Shown here piece after piece: positions 10,688 through 23,400 of a DNA stretch of 64,000 bases. The translations under genes and the position numbers were made by a program. The notes below the pieces were generated by a model. That model was not told the origin of the DNA. It saw only the letters and a program-made list of their open reading frames with translations, and did not search any database. The first letter of the stretch is position 1, and every line of letters starts with the position of its first letter. Location: contig NC_088943.1 of the NCBI RefSeq assembly GCF_033473495.1, positions 186,001 to 250,000 on the forward strand, in the 5' to 3' direction. This stretch comes from Cercospora beticola (taxonomy: Eukaryota > Ascomycota > Dothideomycetes > Mycosphaerellales > Mycosphaerellaceae).

Positions 10688-12123
10688 AGACTTTTGGAGC
10701 GAACACAACCGATTTCACTCTGGCGCGCCATATGTTTAACGGGTGACGGCTTTCAACGCTACTATACAGTCACTACGGCGCGCCGGCGGGCGGGCAGTGG
10801 TGAAGTCGTCGTCAGATCAATCGTTCCGCCGACTGTTCATCTATTCGCCCTTCTTCTTCGTCTACAGCTCTGACGATTCCTCCTTCAAGAGCTTTGCTTC
10901 GTGGCGACGGTCAGGTGCTTCGGTGGCAGCATACCGAGCAATGGATACTGAAGCTGCAGCATCGGTCTAGGTCGACTAAGAAAGTTTATATCATCGGGAT
11001 CGGCTGTCTCGACACTGACAGAACGAGCCCGTGACAGGCCTACTTGATATAAGGCAGCTCAGACTCTCTCGTTCCGTTTGAAACGACAAGCGACAAAGCA
11101 CCGTACAAGCTACAGATTCTGGCACTGTTAATTTGCGGCATGATACTAAGCGATGCTGCTTGCTCGGTTCTTCCTCGTCACCCTTGTCACCACCGCGCTC
11201 AGCCAGGGTCATAGATGGGACGACCAACAGAACAGGTTGAAGCCTTTGTTGGGCAGGTCCTCAAAGTTTTGCTGTGTGATGACACCGCTGTCTGCCAGGT
11301 GTCGAAGAATTTGCCTTCGAAGGAGTTGGCAGTCGCCTCCGAAGCCATAACTTTGGGCTGCTAGGTACTGCATCATTCCTAGTGCCTCGGAACAACTTGC
11401 TATTGACAGAAGTTCCAATCATAACACTGGCTTGGATCGAAACCACTTTGACACGCTGCGATGATCGAGATTCGCTCTGGAAGAGATACTTAATCATGTC
11501 CAGCACCATATTTTGCATGGAGTCCTTGGAGCACCCACGTTGGGCGGAGACTCTCGCGCGTTGAGTATGTCTGGAGTCGGGAGGTCTACTACGGCATCAA
11601 ATATTACAAAATGCTCCAAAGTCAAGCTTATGTCTTCCTTGGCTGCTCAGTCCTGCGCAGTACTATAGAACAGTTGCGATAAAAAGAGGCAGGCTTGGAT
11701 GGAGTTTACAAAAGCTAGGAAGTATGCTTACATTGGGCCAAATTTCGATAAAGAGCGGCAAATTGGAACTGAATGACTCACACTCGCAGCGAGTACCACA
11801 GCGAGCTCTGGACCCAGGTCTATAGCATCACTAATCTGATCAGTTGTCTTAATACCTTGGAGCGGTTAAGCCAAGCAGAGGCATTCGGGACAACGACGAC
11901 TTTGGATTCGAGAGTTCGATCACAGCGTTATTTGTGATGCACTGCCTCAGAACCGCTCTTCATTCCACGATGATGTACAAAGGTCCATGAAGGACCTCAG
12001 AGCTGGAGCGAAAGAAAGAGAAACGCTCATATGCATCATGAAAAAGCCAAAGTACCGGCCGAAATGCCACCCGGGGTGTCATCCATCCTCTAACATACCA
12101 ATCCTCCTCCCAAACACATCCAC
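10688..12123. other. Intergenic, no gene seen
   Basis: Short frames only, none with domain, signal-peptide or intron support. Composition is normal, with no sign of RIP and no transposon ends. Confidence 0.5.
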
Positions 12124-12786
12124 TCACTCCTCCGTTTCATCATCACTGACCTCCTCGATCACCGCATCAGTTCCCTCCATCCTCTCGTTCCACTCCAGAG
12201 TCATCTCAAACACCGCATCATGCGCCACGCAGTGCTCCGTCACGCAATAGAACACCCCCCTCTGATTCGGATCATAGTCGATCCTCATCAACATACAAGC
12301 GTGCTCCACTATCTTCCAATTCAACCTCCCACCACTCATCACGAAGAACGTTTTCCCCGTAAACATGAGAGCTTGAACCATCCTGCCTGGGAGCAACCCC
12401 TGGGCCCAGCTGCCGATTCTCAGCCGGGGAGGGCCTTTCCTGCTGGGGATGACAAACGTTGCGCCGAGCTTCAGTCTTGCGATGCCGCTTTGGATTCGTT
12501 GCTGGGTGGTGAGGTCTGTGCCCAGGCGTTGGTGGTGGTGGAGGATCGTTTCGATGAACTCGATGACTCCGAGGATCGTTGAGTGGGCGGAGAAGGTGCC
12601 GAGTAGCGTGCTGGTGGCGCGGTCTTCCTGCTCGTGCTTGAGTTTGCGGAGGGGATGATATGTGCGAGATCCGCGCTTTGCTGGGCTGCGGGCAATCGAT
12701 GGAAGTGGGATAATGGGCATTTTGGTCGCCTCCATTGTGCTTGTTGATATCAGGTGGGTTGGATGGTTTGATGGATGCAGAGGCAC
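12124..12786 (-). CDS. Hypothetical protein, 220 aa
   Basis: A single-exon frame with an in-frame alternative start at the Met of MEATKMPIIPLP, 18 codons in. It has no signal peptide or membrane segment. The N-terminal third is basic (KRGSRTYHPLRKLKHEQE). The middle reads as a folded domain (GTFSAHSTILGVIEFIETIL, then MVQALMFTGKTFFVMSGGRLNW), and the end is strongly acidic (EEVSDDETEE). The overall look of a regular folded domain plus acidic tail supports a real gene. I do not recognise a family. Neighbours give no functional hint. Confidence 0.55.
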   Translation of the reverse strand: MPLHPSNHPTHLISTSTMEATKMPIIPLPSIARSPAKRGSRTYHPLRKLKHEQEDRATSTLLGTFSAHSTILGVIEFIETILHHHQRLGTDLTTQQRIQSGIARLKLGATFVIPSRKGPPRLRIGSWAQGLLPGRMVQALMFTGKTFFVMSGGRLNWKIVEHACMLMRIDYDPNQRGVFYCVTEHCVAHDAVFEMTLEWNERMEGTDAVIEEVSDDETEE

Positions 12787-13437
12787 TCGAAGCGGCGGCT
12801 GTATGTACTGAAGAACGCGAGAGTCGGCGCGATTGATGTTGTTGTCTTGGGGCTGTCGGCGGGAGGAAATTCGCAGACAAAGGCTTTGTGCGGCGGAGCA
12901 AACAATGCTTCAACTTTCACTTGTCAACGGTCCTTTGACCGCCGACGCCGTCAATCGACGTCCAAACCACCACAACGACTTCGAGCTATCGATGACGGCG
13001 CTCAGCCTGCTGTGCACATACAGATCGCCGCTGACCGCAACAATCGAGCCTCTCAAGATCCGTACGGTCAACCATCATGTCTATGGACCAGACCTCGAGC
13101 GCCAATCCATCGTCTCACGTTCAGACGTTGAGCAACGCCAGGGAAGCCCGAGCTTGCTGGTTCGTCCATTGCTCAACCCCCTCGACGAGTTACAAGAAGC
13201 CAGCCCAGACACGACAACGACGGCTTGCAAGAATTGGTTGTTAGTGAGCGAGGCAAGGCCGTCAAGACCCGAGCGCGATGCTAGGAGGAGGCCATAGGTG
13301 CTGAAAGAGCGGAGTGAGACAGACTTTGACTGGCAGGCTTTCCACCTTGTCCTTGCCGCAGGGGAGGAGGAATCGGTGTCGTACAGCCCCTGTGACGCCG
13401 AAGACTCGTCTGACAGAACGGTCGTGGTCCTTCGCGC
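12787..13437. other. Intergenic, only weak frames
   Basis: A 55-codon plus-strand frame from about 13,079 (starting MSMDQTSSANPSSHVQ) looks mildly coding-like but ends without a motif, and I could not extend it by splicing. Otherwise only chance frames are seen. Confidence 0.4.
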
Positions 13438-13760
13438 TCACTGCTGGCCACCAAAAATCTTGCAAAGCGTCTTGTGCATGTTCCAGTCCTCCGATTGACA
13501 CACTTTGTCTGCATTTACAGTCAGCCGGACGGCTCCTGAAACGCGTCCCTTCCCAAACGGCGAAACTCACTGCAGTACTTGGCCAGCTTGCAACCGCCGC
13601 AGGGCTTAAGCGGCCACTCTTCGCTCTCCACTTTCCTGTACTTGAAGCAAAACTCGGCTTCAGCGGGGCACTCAATCTCTGCTCACCTCGCATTCTCGAC
13701 TGCTTGCTCAGCACGGTACCTCTTGAAGAAAGCGGCGAGGTTCTCTGGCGTGGCTTTGGC
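13438..13760 (-). pseudogene. MYND zinc-finger protein with in-frame stop
   Basis: A short protein ending in a MYND finger, a Cys/His zinc module for protein-protein contact. Exon 13571..about 13760 reads ATPENLAAFFKRYRAEQ, then ENAR, an in-frame TGA at 13683-13685, then EIECPAEAEFCFKYRK and PCGGCKLAKYC. A 62-nt intron (13509..13570, GTGAGT...TGCAG) joins to KVCQSEDWNMHKTLCK, and the frame stops at 13438. The Cys spacing C-x2-C...C-x3-C with terminal H-x3-C matches MYND. The sequence on both sides of the TGA is in the same frame and coding-like, and no plausible intron removes it. No Met precedes the first segment before an upstream stop, so an additional 5' exon is missing or lost. Best read as a recently inactivated gene; a sequencing error or stop readthrough is possible. 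Confidence 0.65.
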
Positions 13761-15814
13761 CGTGGCTGCTAGGGCCGAAGGACAGTGAGAATATGCAAGA
13801 TATATTGTATGCGGATATATGTATGTTCAGCAGGGGATGATACATTGATTATTGGCTGAATAACATTGAAAGGGTATGCGGGGAGCGCACCAAATACCCA
13901 TGACAGTGTTTGCTCCTGCCGAGCGGTTACAAAGAAGCAGCCAGGAGGACAATGCGACTACTCCCGCCGACCGCTTTGTTCGTTGACTAAGCTGGCTGAT
14001 TCTCGCACAGCGCTTGATCGAGAACGAGAGAGGAATGCTTGGAATACATTGTTGTGGTCAGATGATGGAATCGGTCCAGAAGGATACAAGACTTCCTGCA
14101 GTGAGTCCGATGCTGCTCAGCGCAGGCAATGGACATCACAAGATCAGGATCAATTCCCAACACGAAGCCGAGAAGCAGGACTGAGCGATTACAAGCAATG
14201 AAGCGGCTGCCACTTGACCCCAATCCCAACATGAGATGAGGAAAGCTGGTCCAGGTCCTTCTGAAGCTCGCAATCATGCTGATCTTGTCCAAAACTGAAT
14301 ACAGCGACTAGTCAAGAAGCTGAGTCTCGAAGGCCTACCGCGGCACCGAGCTTCCACGACCAGCGGGCCTACTGCAAGGCAGAGGCTACTGCAGGACCTA
14401 TGGAGACGGTTCCTGGAGCAAGAGACTTCGCGCAGAAGAAAATTCTAGTCCACAGCCTGTTGGAAGGCAGAACGTAGGCAACTTGGAGCGATAACTTTCA
14501 CACTGGAATTCGACCTAGCATTCCAGCAATGAAACTTTGAGAATCGCTGCCTTGCGTCGCTCTATGCAGCATGCTGCTCTTTCTCCTGGGGTTGATCTTG
14601 CTGTGCTGGCTTGTCAGCGTCTGCGCTGATCTTGACGACAAATGCATGCCTGCACGCAGACTTCCCTCGAAACACAATGCGCCAGTCTTGGAGGAACGAC
14701 CACCATGGGCATGAAGTAAGAACAAACTTTACTTCTCTATGGTAGGGCAAGTAGGGATACCGAGGCCTCATTGCTAATTGCTGATTTGCAATTGGCCAAG
14801 ATGGATTTGTCTTACCACATTCGGCAACCTCTGCGCAGTAGGCAACCACTTCTGTCAAAAGTCTAGCTTGAGCTGTCCCCACCATTCTCATCGCATTGGG
14901 GACGCATCGAAGCTGAATCGCATATTCCCTCTATTCATGCATGATGAGGAAGTCACTCCCCGATTTCTGCTTGGCGAGGGACACTATCGATTCTCGCCGA
15001 TTGGAGTCCATCGTTTGCCATGCTTCGAACCAGCAAGCGCCACGAGCGGGATGCGGCTTGCAGACTTCACGTGGCTGGAACCAAAGATCCGCACCAAGAA
15101 CAAGCTTTCGTGCTAATGCTGTAGATCAAGCTGCACTGTGAGCGCTTCCTCAATACTTCTTGTTCTATTCCTCGGCTTGTTGTCTCCAGATCAGACCACC
15201 AAACTCTAGTCTACAGCAGATCTTGCTTACGCACATTGCGCTACGGGCCTCATTCCGAGGAGATACGCCCGGCGAAAGGAAAGACAATCCCAGCACGCAT
15301 GTTGAAACGTAGCATAATGCCATAGCAAGTCTTTTCCCTGCGGCAACATGTCAGTGGCACTTGGAGGACAGGTAGACGACGCCTACATCGTCACCAGAAG
15401 TCCCCAGACGCCACGTCGACTCCTCAAATTCCTGCATTGAGCGAAGCAAGGCCAATGAAACTGCGAAGTCGAAATCAGTCACGCGGCATCCTCCATGAGC
15501 TACCACGTTCTCGATCCTGGTTGTCCCGCGCCCACGAAAAGTCATGCTGGGAGTTCCAGTCGTTGACGAATCAGGTTCTGGAAGGGTACGATCGACCTAC
15601 CTAAAATGTGTTAAGCAGCAGAAAAGACACAATAAGCTTCATGCGAAGACCTGGAGATTGCCGCCAGCCATTGCATCCTGCCGCAGCTGTAAAACGCCGC
15701 GGTGTAAGCAGGAACTGGGGTAGGCACACTGGTCGACATATTTGAGGAACGTGAACGACACCTCTTGTGCCGACTTTCGTTCGTCAACCTCTTCAAACCC
15801 CTTCAGCATCCACC
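13761..15814. other. Intergenic, no confident gene
   Basis: About 2 kb of normal composition with only short frames on both strands and no recognisable domain. The 3' end must contain the promoter and 5' leader of the peroxidase gene; the sequence before its start is rich in CTCTTC/CCCCTTC pyrimidine tracts, as is common in fungal leaders. Confidence 0.5.
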
Positions 15815-17373
15815 ATGTCTCTCCGCATTGGTGCAGTTGTCGCTTTGGCCGGCCAGGCCGCTGCTTTCCCATGGGTCGCCAGATCTGTTGGCATCGATGC
15901 CGAAGAGATGACTGCCCGTGATGCTATCCTCTCTGCTCGTCAAACACCAGGCTCTACAGTCTGCCCCAACAACCCAGACCACCGAGGAGCAGTCCCGTTC
16001 AACATCAAGTTCCCATACTGCGGTGCTCAAAATGGTGCACCAGGCTTCCAAGCTTGTGTCTTCAACCAAGTTCCAGCACCGGTATGATGTTACAGTATGA
16101 CGCTCAAGATTGAAACAATGCTGATGATCATATCAGGGCGACACTGCACACGCATACCAGGCTCCAGGACCTCTTGATATTCGTGGACCTTGCCCAGGCC
16201 GTAAGCTATAATCTCGCGTCGCACCAATCATTCAACTTATGCTAACGACACGCAACAGTGAACACCGCTGCCAACCACGGCTTCCGTGCGTTCTTACGAC
16301 AATTGATATGCGTTGTCCGCAATTACTGACACACCTTACAGTGTCCCGCGACGGCATCACAACCTTCTCCGAACTCACCGACGCTCAACAAAACGTCTAC
16401 GGTGTCGGCTACGACTTGGCAGTCCTGCTCGCTGTGTTGGGTGTCGGCCTTGACGGCGACCCGATCACTCGCAAGCTGTCGCTCGGCTGCGACGCCACTT
16501 CTCGCACAGCGACACCAGGCTTTGGTCCTGAACCAGGTCTCAACACTCACAACAAGTTCGAGGGTGATACGTCCTTGACCAGGAACGACTTCTACACAGC
16601 CAACGGAGACAACTTCCGCTTCAACCGAACTCTCTACAACATGATGTCCCGAACAACTGGCGGTCTGCACAACCGCGAGAACATCGGTCGATACCGATTC
16701 CAGAGATATCAGCAGTCTTTGAACGAGAATGGAAACTTCTACTGTATGTCATTTGACCCTTCTAATTTGAAGTCCTGTCTACAATACTGACCTGCTCTTA
16801 CCCCAGTCGGCCCCAAGTCCCTCCTCCTCTTCGGCGCCTCGTCTTTCCTCTACGAACTCTTCCCCAACCGCGGCAACCTCGGAACTCCAGACCAAGCCAC
16901 TATGGACTCTTTCTTCCTCCAAGAAAAGCTTCCCGAGAAATGGTTTTCCCGTGTCACACCTTACACCATCCCAGATGTTGCCCGTGAGATTGGAGCCCAG
17001 TACTTCTTGAACCCAGTCGCTTTTGGTGGTAACACTGGCAAGCCTGTACGTTTCCATCCACATCTCCACGCCTCGACTCGCCCAATTGCCCCTTACTGAT
17101 TCTCTTTCATAGAACACCTTCGTCGGCATCGGCTCCAACGGTCCTTTCTTCAGCAACGGCACTCTTCCAGGCTCACCAGAGGGTGTCTCATGTCTGCTGT
17201 ACCAGTTGGCCACTGAGAACATCCCATCTGCGCTTGGTGGTGGAGGCGAGGCGGATCTGCCACCTGCGAGATTGAACTGGATGAGGGACACTTTGAACCC
17301 TGTGTTCACGAATGCGAGCTTCTCGCCTGCGGCGGCTTTTGGATGTCCGATTGTTACGGGTACTGCTTCGTAG
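15815..17373 (+). CDS. Secreted family-2 (haem-thiolate) peroxidase, paralogue 1
   Basis: Chloroperoxidase/peroxygenase-type enzyme that uses H2O2 with a Cys-ligated haem. Six exons: 15815..16081, 16137..16200, 16259..16285, 16342..16743, 16807..17045 and 17113..17373, giving 330 aa; every junction keeps phase. The start is in CACCATG and opens a signal peptide (MSLRIGAVVALAGQAAA). The proximal haem motif RGPCPGLNTAANHGFL runs across exons 2-4, with Cys of PCP as expected iron ligand, followed by SRDGITTFSELTDAQQNVY. Distal segments DTSLTRNDFY and NFRFNRTLYNMM follow, then a C-terminal region with SFLYELFPN. Classical chloroperoxidase uses a distal Glu; I cannot place it here with certainty, so halogenation versus peroxygenation is open. 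A related gene lies on the minus strand at 58,878. Likely extracellular. Confidence 0.92.
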
Positions 17374-18137
17374 ATGGATAGAGGAAAAAGTAGACAGAGA
17401 GGAAAATGAGGAGGAGGATTAGTAGTTCGGAGGCAATGGACGTGATGAGTGGCCGGTCAAGGTTATATTTGGGAGCGTTGTACGAAGCGTTGTATGAAGA
17501 GACGACGGGAATGCCATTGATGATATGCTGTATGCTCTTCTCACCGGCCTTTCGCTCTCCATCGCTCCGCATGGCCTAAGCCATATCAATTTGGCCAGTA
17601 ATAGCATTCGAGTGCTTCCAACATGAATGCCGACGTGAGATGCTCTTCTGGAAGTCCAGCAGCTAGGTCGTAAGACTTGTCATGTTGAGATTTCTAGGCA
17701 AGGCTATGGTAGATGAATGTTTCAGTTCTTCGCTGACTTATTATCAGCTGAACATCTCTTGTACGACGCCTTGCGTCGACCTCGTCCGTTGGATAGGTCC
17801 GATGCCTCAATTGAGTGTTTAGTAACAGGAGAAATCGTATCGAGCTGCGTGCTGCTGCCCATCTGGCAAAGGCTCAGACTCTCGAACGTCAAACCGGCGA
17901 CCGAATCAGCGCAAAAGTTTTCGGACTCAACACCTTTTCTGTCGCTGTGATACACCTCATCAATCGGTAGCAGTAATGCTGACAGCGCCTGCTGTCTAGC
18001 ATTTGCTTCGCCGGGAAGCTCACTCCCTCCAATTCGAACGGCCAGCTGTTGCACTGTCTGGCGAATACACTGTGAAGAATCCCTTGCCCTGCTTCGGCCC
18101 GCTACTTCTCTGCTTTTTTGCTTTTGGGACGTTCTAC
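17374..18137. other. Intergenic, no gene seen
   Basis: Holds the peroxidase terminator and the 3' flank of the minus-strand gene at 18,138. Short chance frames only. Confidence 0.5.
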
Positions 18138-18743
18138 TCATCGATTTTTCCCCTCGCCATCCACCACTACATCCTCGCTGAGCCTAATCTTCTTCCGTTT
18201 GGGCTCTCTCACCACCTCCTCCCCCTGTTTCTCCACCTCCATCGCCTCATCCACCCTCTCCATTTCTCTTCCACCAGCCCCTTGCTCCGTAATCCCCATC
18301 CTCTCCCTCCGTCTCTCCGCTCTCGCTCTGAGCCTCTCCCTCGCCGCACTCCCCGGCCTCGCGCGAACTCCCTGCCCCCGCTCAATCTCCACCCTCTCAT
18401 CCCACTCCTTCGTTTCCGTTCTCGTCTCAATCATCTCCTGAACAAACGCCCGCATTGCCTCAGAGTTCTCCTCTTGCTGCGGAGTTGGCACTGCTGGGTT
18501 TGGTGGGGGTTGATAAGCAAAGCCACTCGGTAGTAATGTTCCAGCTCCGCCTTCATCGCTGGCAAAGGGGTCTTCCAAGCCAGCGAATGGTTCAGCGGCG
18601 AAGTCGTCTGTTGATGAGGTGCCGTTGCTTTGGGGCGAGAACTGGGAGTGGTCTGTGGGAGGTGCGGCCAATGGAGTTGGGGTTGGCTGCGATTCTGGGC
18701 TGGCGTTGCTCGAGGTGGCGTTGTTCGAGTTGTTGGCGGACAT
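18138..18743 (-). CDS. Hypothetical, probably nuclear protein, 201 aa
   Basis: The start is placed at MSANNSNNATSS because the longer upstream frame reads as low-quality leader sequence. Residues 1-70 are Ser/Asn/Thr/Pro-rich and disordered. About 70-100 hold short acidic-aromatic patches (FAGLEDPFASDEGG, SGFAYQPPPNP). Residues about 110-165 form a charged, Arg/Glu-rich helix beginning EAMRAFVQEMIETRTETKEW, likely coiled-coil, and the tail carries a nuclear-localisation-like EPKRKKIRLSED. No enzyme motif is visible. The pattern fits a small chromatin or RNA-associated factor, but that is inference. Family not recognised. Confidence 0.55.
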   Translation of the reverse strand: MSANNSNNATSSNASPESQPTPTPLAAPPTDHSQFSPQSNGTSSTDDFAAEPFAGLEDPFASDEGGAGTLLPSGFAYQPPPNPAVPTPQQEENSEAMRAFVQEMIETRTETKEWDERVEIERGQGVRARPGSAARERLRARAERRRERMGITEQGAGGREMERVDEAMEVEKQGEEVVREPKRKKIRLSEDVVVDGEGKNR

Positions 18744-20470
18744 TCTGATATGCGTGTGCTTGTGTAATTTGATGGTGATTGAGAAGCACGATATAGCGAG
18801 TGTTAAGTGTCTTCGGCGCAGAGTCTGAATACGAGTGCTGTTCTGTGTGTGCGAGCGAAAAGCGCATGCGTTGATGTTTGTCGTCGAACTGCCGTACGCA
18901 GAAGAAAAGCTTGGCGTCGGCGGCAGCGGTGGAAGATAAAGCGACGAACTTGGACAGCCCAGGAGGAGAACATCTATGGTCAAGATCAGATAGATCTCCA
19001 TCTGGATAGTACTCGATGGCGGACAAACAACGCGGAATCGATCTAATGCTGACTCGCGCTAATCGAAGCGTGGATGAAATATCGACCTTGTTTGACACTG
19101 CCTAGAAGTAGATATGCTGGGGCGGATGCCGATCAGTGTACTGTCACTGTCTATTGATGTGAAACTACAATTGCATTGCGGCATGTCGCTCGGTGTGGCT
19201 AAATGTAAAATTGGAGCGCAAATCGTATAGGATAGGGAATCCCAGTAGCGACAAGTGAACTCGATATCGAAAGGTGTTCAACAAAGCTCGGTGGGTGTGG
19301 TGCGACTCTGCGATGGGTAGTATGTCTACTGAACAAGATGTGTATTCTTTTGCTCGATTTGTACAGGCAAACCATTGCCTTTGTTCCGTCTCCAGCTCGT
19401 ATCAAACAAGGCCGGACAACGATCGCGATCGCTGCCTTCGATTCATCCCGCGCTCTTACAAACAAATATGTGGGATCTCGACGTCAGCACACAGGAGCTC
19501 GAGGATCCAACAATCAACCTGTTCTACAGAATAGAGAATTTATCAAGCTCCTTTGTGTGTTCACTCATACCACCTCTTTCTCTTCAAGCACCACATCTTT
19601 TGACCTTCTGCCATCTCTGCCTGCCTGTTCTTACACTCCGCGTTACTCGAGCCTAGGTTCGTACTTGTGCCGTGCTCCCATCCGCCATGGGTCCTGTCGA
19701 TCATGATTCCCTCTTTTCACACAAGTCGCCAAGTCCATCTCTTCTCCTGTACGGTCAGTCGCAGGCGTTGGCTCGGATAGAATTGGCTGGTTGACAGGGG
19801 CTTTGTTCAGTTCCGTCCCCGGTGGAGAAAGGGTGTTGATGTGCATTCGCCTGAGATGCTGCGGAATCTGGACTCGCGTGCAGGATTTTGAGGGCTGAGA
19901 TGCATGCGATCGGAGCGGTCTGGTAACTGATGGTACTAGAACTTCGAAGCGCGAAGAGAGAGGATGGCCTGTACGTGGTGGAGATCGGGCAAGCAAGACA
20001 CGCGGTTCAGTAGGTCGACTGCTGATGTTGTTTGTCGGCCATTCCATGCGGCGTGACCGTCCGTGTCAATGACCGTGGGCCGATTCCAAGGAGAAACAAG
20101 TCAGGAAGAGAGCGATCATGTACACGAGACGAAGAGAGTGAGATGCAGCAAGGTGGCGCGGAGGTGTTCGTTGTTGGATTAATCGTGAGTTTCTGCAGAC
20201 TATGCCTTGCCCAGGGTCCAACTTCCTCCATGAAGCATTCCTGCTCCAGCTACCATCATCCTCCCCGCCCGAATTGACTATTCTCATGCTGCTATGTACC
20301 AATTGTCAGCGCCCTCACATCAGTGGTAGCTATGATTCACAGGACAATATGGCGCAGAGGCGGTTGCATGTGGACTTCAGACCATCCTTCTCACATGAAG
20401 CATTCCACTTTCCGCCAGTTCACATGGAGAACATCTGAAAGAGCCATTCAACTCCGCATTAGCGTCTCAC
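18744..20470. other. Intergenic, no confident gene
   Basis: About 1.7 kb. A minus-strand frame of 134 codons at 19,643-20,047 and several shorter ones lack any motif or splice extension. Presumably includes the promoters of the flanking divergent genes. Confidence 0.45.
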
Positions 20471-23400
20471 ATGCTTGCATATGGGCAAGACCACTATGTC
20501 TTCCCTGCCCTTCTTCCTGCTCAACTTGATTTCTCTTCCCAACATACCACCCTCAACTACCGCCACACCGCCATCATGGCCATGCTCTGGGCCAACATGA
20601 CGGGCCTGTTGTGGCACCCCACGACGAGCTCCACCTCGTGCAGCACTACACTCACTTCGACTCTCACGTCGCCTACATCTTCCGCTCCTTTCCACTCATG
20701 GATCCCAACCACCACTTCGTGCACCACTTCTTCGCTCGTTGCGCTTGGCACAGCCAGCAGCATCCGCATTTCGTTGACATCCAGCGCATCCTGGACAACT
20801 TCGACTTCCACTACTCCCTCCGCTCCGTCGATCATATCACCGCAATCCAGCTTTCTTCGCACTTCGTCGTCCGTCGCTTCTTACAGCCCAGGCTCCACAG
20901 GCAAGACCGCTACATACAGCGCGTCCTCGACTACTTCACTTCACTCGACTGCTTCACTTCACTCGACCGTAGACGGGACCCCTCTCACATCCTCCTCCAT
21001 CGCGCCTAGCAGCATCAGCAATACCGCTATTTCCAGCACTTCTGCCGCTACTCCGCTGCCTGGAAGCAACACAATCATCGCTTCTTCCGCAACCTCGGGC
21101 AGAGACACAGTGATTCCATCTCAGTCACCCTCCACTCAGCCGTCTTCGAGTACTCCGGCGCTCACGCCGTCGAAGGGCAGCTCTCGCAGCTCCTCTACAT
21201 CTGAGCTGCCAGCTAGCGACAGCACCAGTCAATTGCCGAGTGCTTCTGGCGGAGTCACGGCCTCTTCTTCCCCTGGATCTGTTGCCACTGCTCCGTCAAC
21301 AGGCGGGACTGCGGGCGGTACTGGTTCCTTCACTTCATCTGGAAGCGCGCTCTCCACTGGTCTGTCCGGCACCTCGGGCGGACCTACATTCACGTCTCGT
21401 GGTTCACTCACCGATTCATCTCGTGTTCCTTCCGCGACGAATAGCCAATCCGGGCCGCCCTCAATCGCTCCGCCTATCGGTTCTTCCGCCACATTGAGCA
21501 GAGACACAGTGACCTCATCTCAGTCATCCTTCACAGGATTGCCATCCGCCAGCTCAGCCGCCGGTGCCAGTGTTTCCAGCCGCGGATCTCTGACCAGCGT
21601 TCCATCCAGGCCCACTCGGTCGGAGTCGTCTTCAAGTGCTTCCACAGTGATTCCGTCTCAGTCAACAGCCGGCGGTACTAGTGCCTCCACATTCAGCTCC
21701 TCTGCTGTCGCACCATCGGCAGAGACATCCTCTGGCATTCCGAATTTCACGCTCAGCAGGACGACCACATCTTCCGGCATCAGCCTCCTGCCTCCATTCA
21801 GCCTGCCCTCGCCCGGCTCCAGCGCCCCTCCGCCTGGCTTAAGTCTGTCTCTACCCGGCTCCAGCGCCCCTCCGCCCGGATTCAGCCTGTCCCCTCCTGG
21901 ACTCAGCCTGCCTTCGTCCGGCCTCACTCTGCCTTCACCCGTCCCCGCGTCCACCACCGCATTGACGATTCGCCCACCTGGGATCACCCTGCCGCCTACT
22001 GGACCGTCTCCCATTACGCTTCCGCCAGGTTTATCTACTTCGACAACGTCCAGCACATCAGATGACAGATTCTTCTGGTGGAATGGCACCATGTTCACCT
22101 ACACCGGCACAACCACATTCCCTCCTGTTGCTTCTGCCACTGGCACCATCACAGAGCCTCCAGCTAGCGTTACCACAGAAATTGTGCCATCTCTGTCATC
22201 GAATCAATGGTACACGACCATCAAGGGAGGAAAGCACACTGTGGTGCCGGTAATTTGGTGCAAGAAATGCGGTGGAGGAGTCATCATCTGGAACTTGTGG
22301 CCCATTCCGCGGAACATCAACATCGACTTCCACATACAATTTCCCAAGCTGCCGGTTTTTAGGGTCGATTGCTTCAGGATCTTTGGCATTCGCATATGGG
22401 GAGATTGCGGCAGTCCCAAGACTGTTAAGGAGGACCCCGACGACCCTGACGATGGCAAGAATCCTCCACCCAATCCCAAGCCAACGAACGATCCAAACAG
22501 TACGGCGAAGCCAACAAGCGAGGCTCAGTCGAGCTCTGAATCACGGAGCGAGTCGTCCTGCACAGCCAGCATGGTGACCAATACGGCTGTGACATGCGTA
22601 CCAACGACCTCTGGCACTCGAACATCATTCAGCTGTTCAACCTCGATGTCAGCTTTCAGCGGCTGTACAGTGACTGGGACTGCGACGACTACAACCAAGT
22701 CCGCAACCCCTACGCCGTCTTGGGAATCGTCCTTCTGTGACGCTGATGGTGCATGCTCTGGCGAATGTCCAGCGTCCGAGGCGCCCAAGAGCAAGAAGCG
22801 TCAATTATCCGAGGCGCCCAAAAACCAGAAGCGCGCTTGGGGTGAGTTCGCCGACTTTGATAAAGCCATGGGGAACAGTTGGAATAGAGCTGCGGTCAGG
22901 GTGCGTCATCGCGTCAGCAATGGGATGACCCTGAACGGCATTGATGGCAAGCCTATGCCTGCGAGGTCCGTCCACAAGCGCTGGAAGTGGCCTCCTCTTG
23001 ACCCGAGTAAGCCCACTCGCGAGGATGTCCGCTTTTGGCTTCGTGCGAGACACGCTGCTGCAGAGAATGGCGAGCGAGTGGCACCATATGGAGTTTCTTC
23101 TGCTGACTGGGTTCCATTCAACGACGAGTACGTTGACATCGCCGTGCAAGGCTTGTATGGATGTACCAGCATCATAATCGTGTCAAAGCGAGGTGCCTGG
23201 ATGTCTCACATATTTGAGCTGCCCACGATGACGCTTGAAGACTTTTGGACCGACCTTGATCCGGCCATCTTTTACGGCGATGGCAGATATCTTCAGGGAC
23301 TCAACGACCTTTCTAAACCTGGTTCGATTTTCGATCCCGCTACCAGAGCCGATGATGACTTCAAGATTTTCATCTTCACGCCCGACGATTCGCCTCGCCG

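Noticed and set aside
21229..22098. Long minus-strand frames opposite the Ser/Thr-rich gene
   Set aside because: Repetitive codons in the sense strand produce open antisense frames; no motif of their own.
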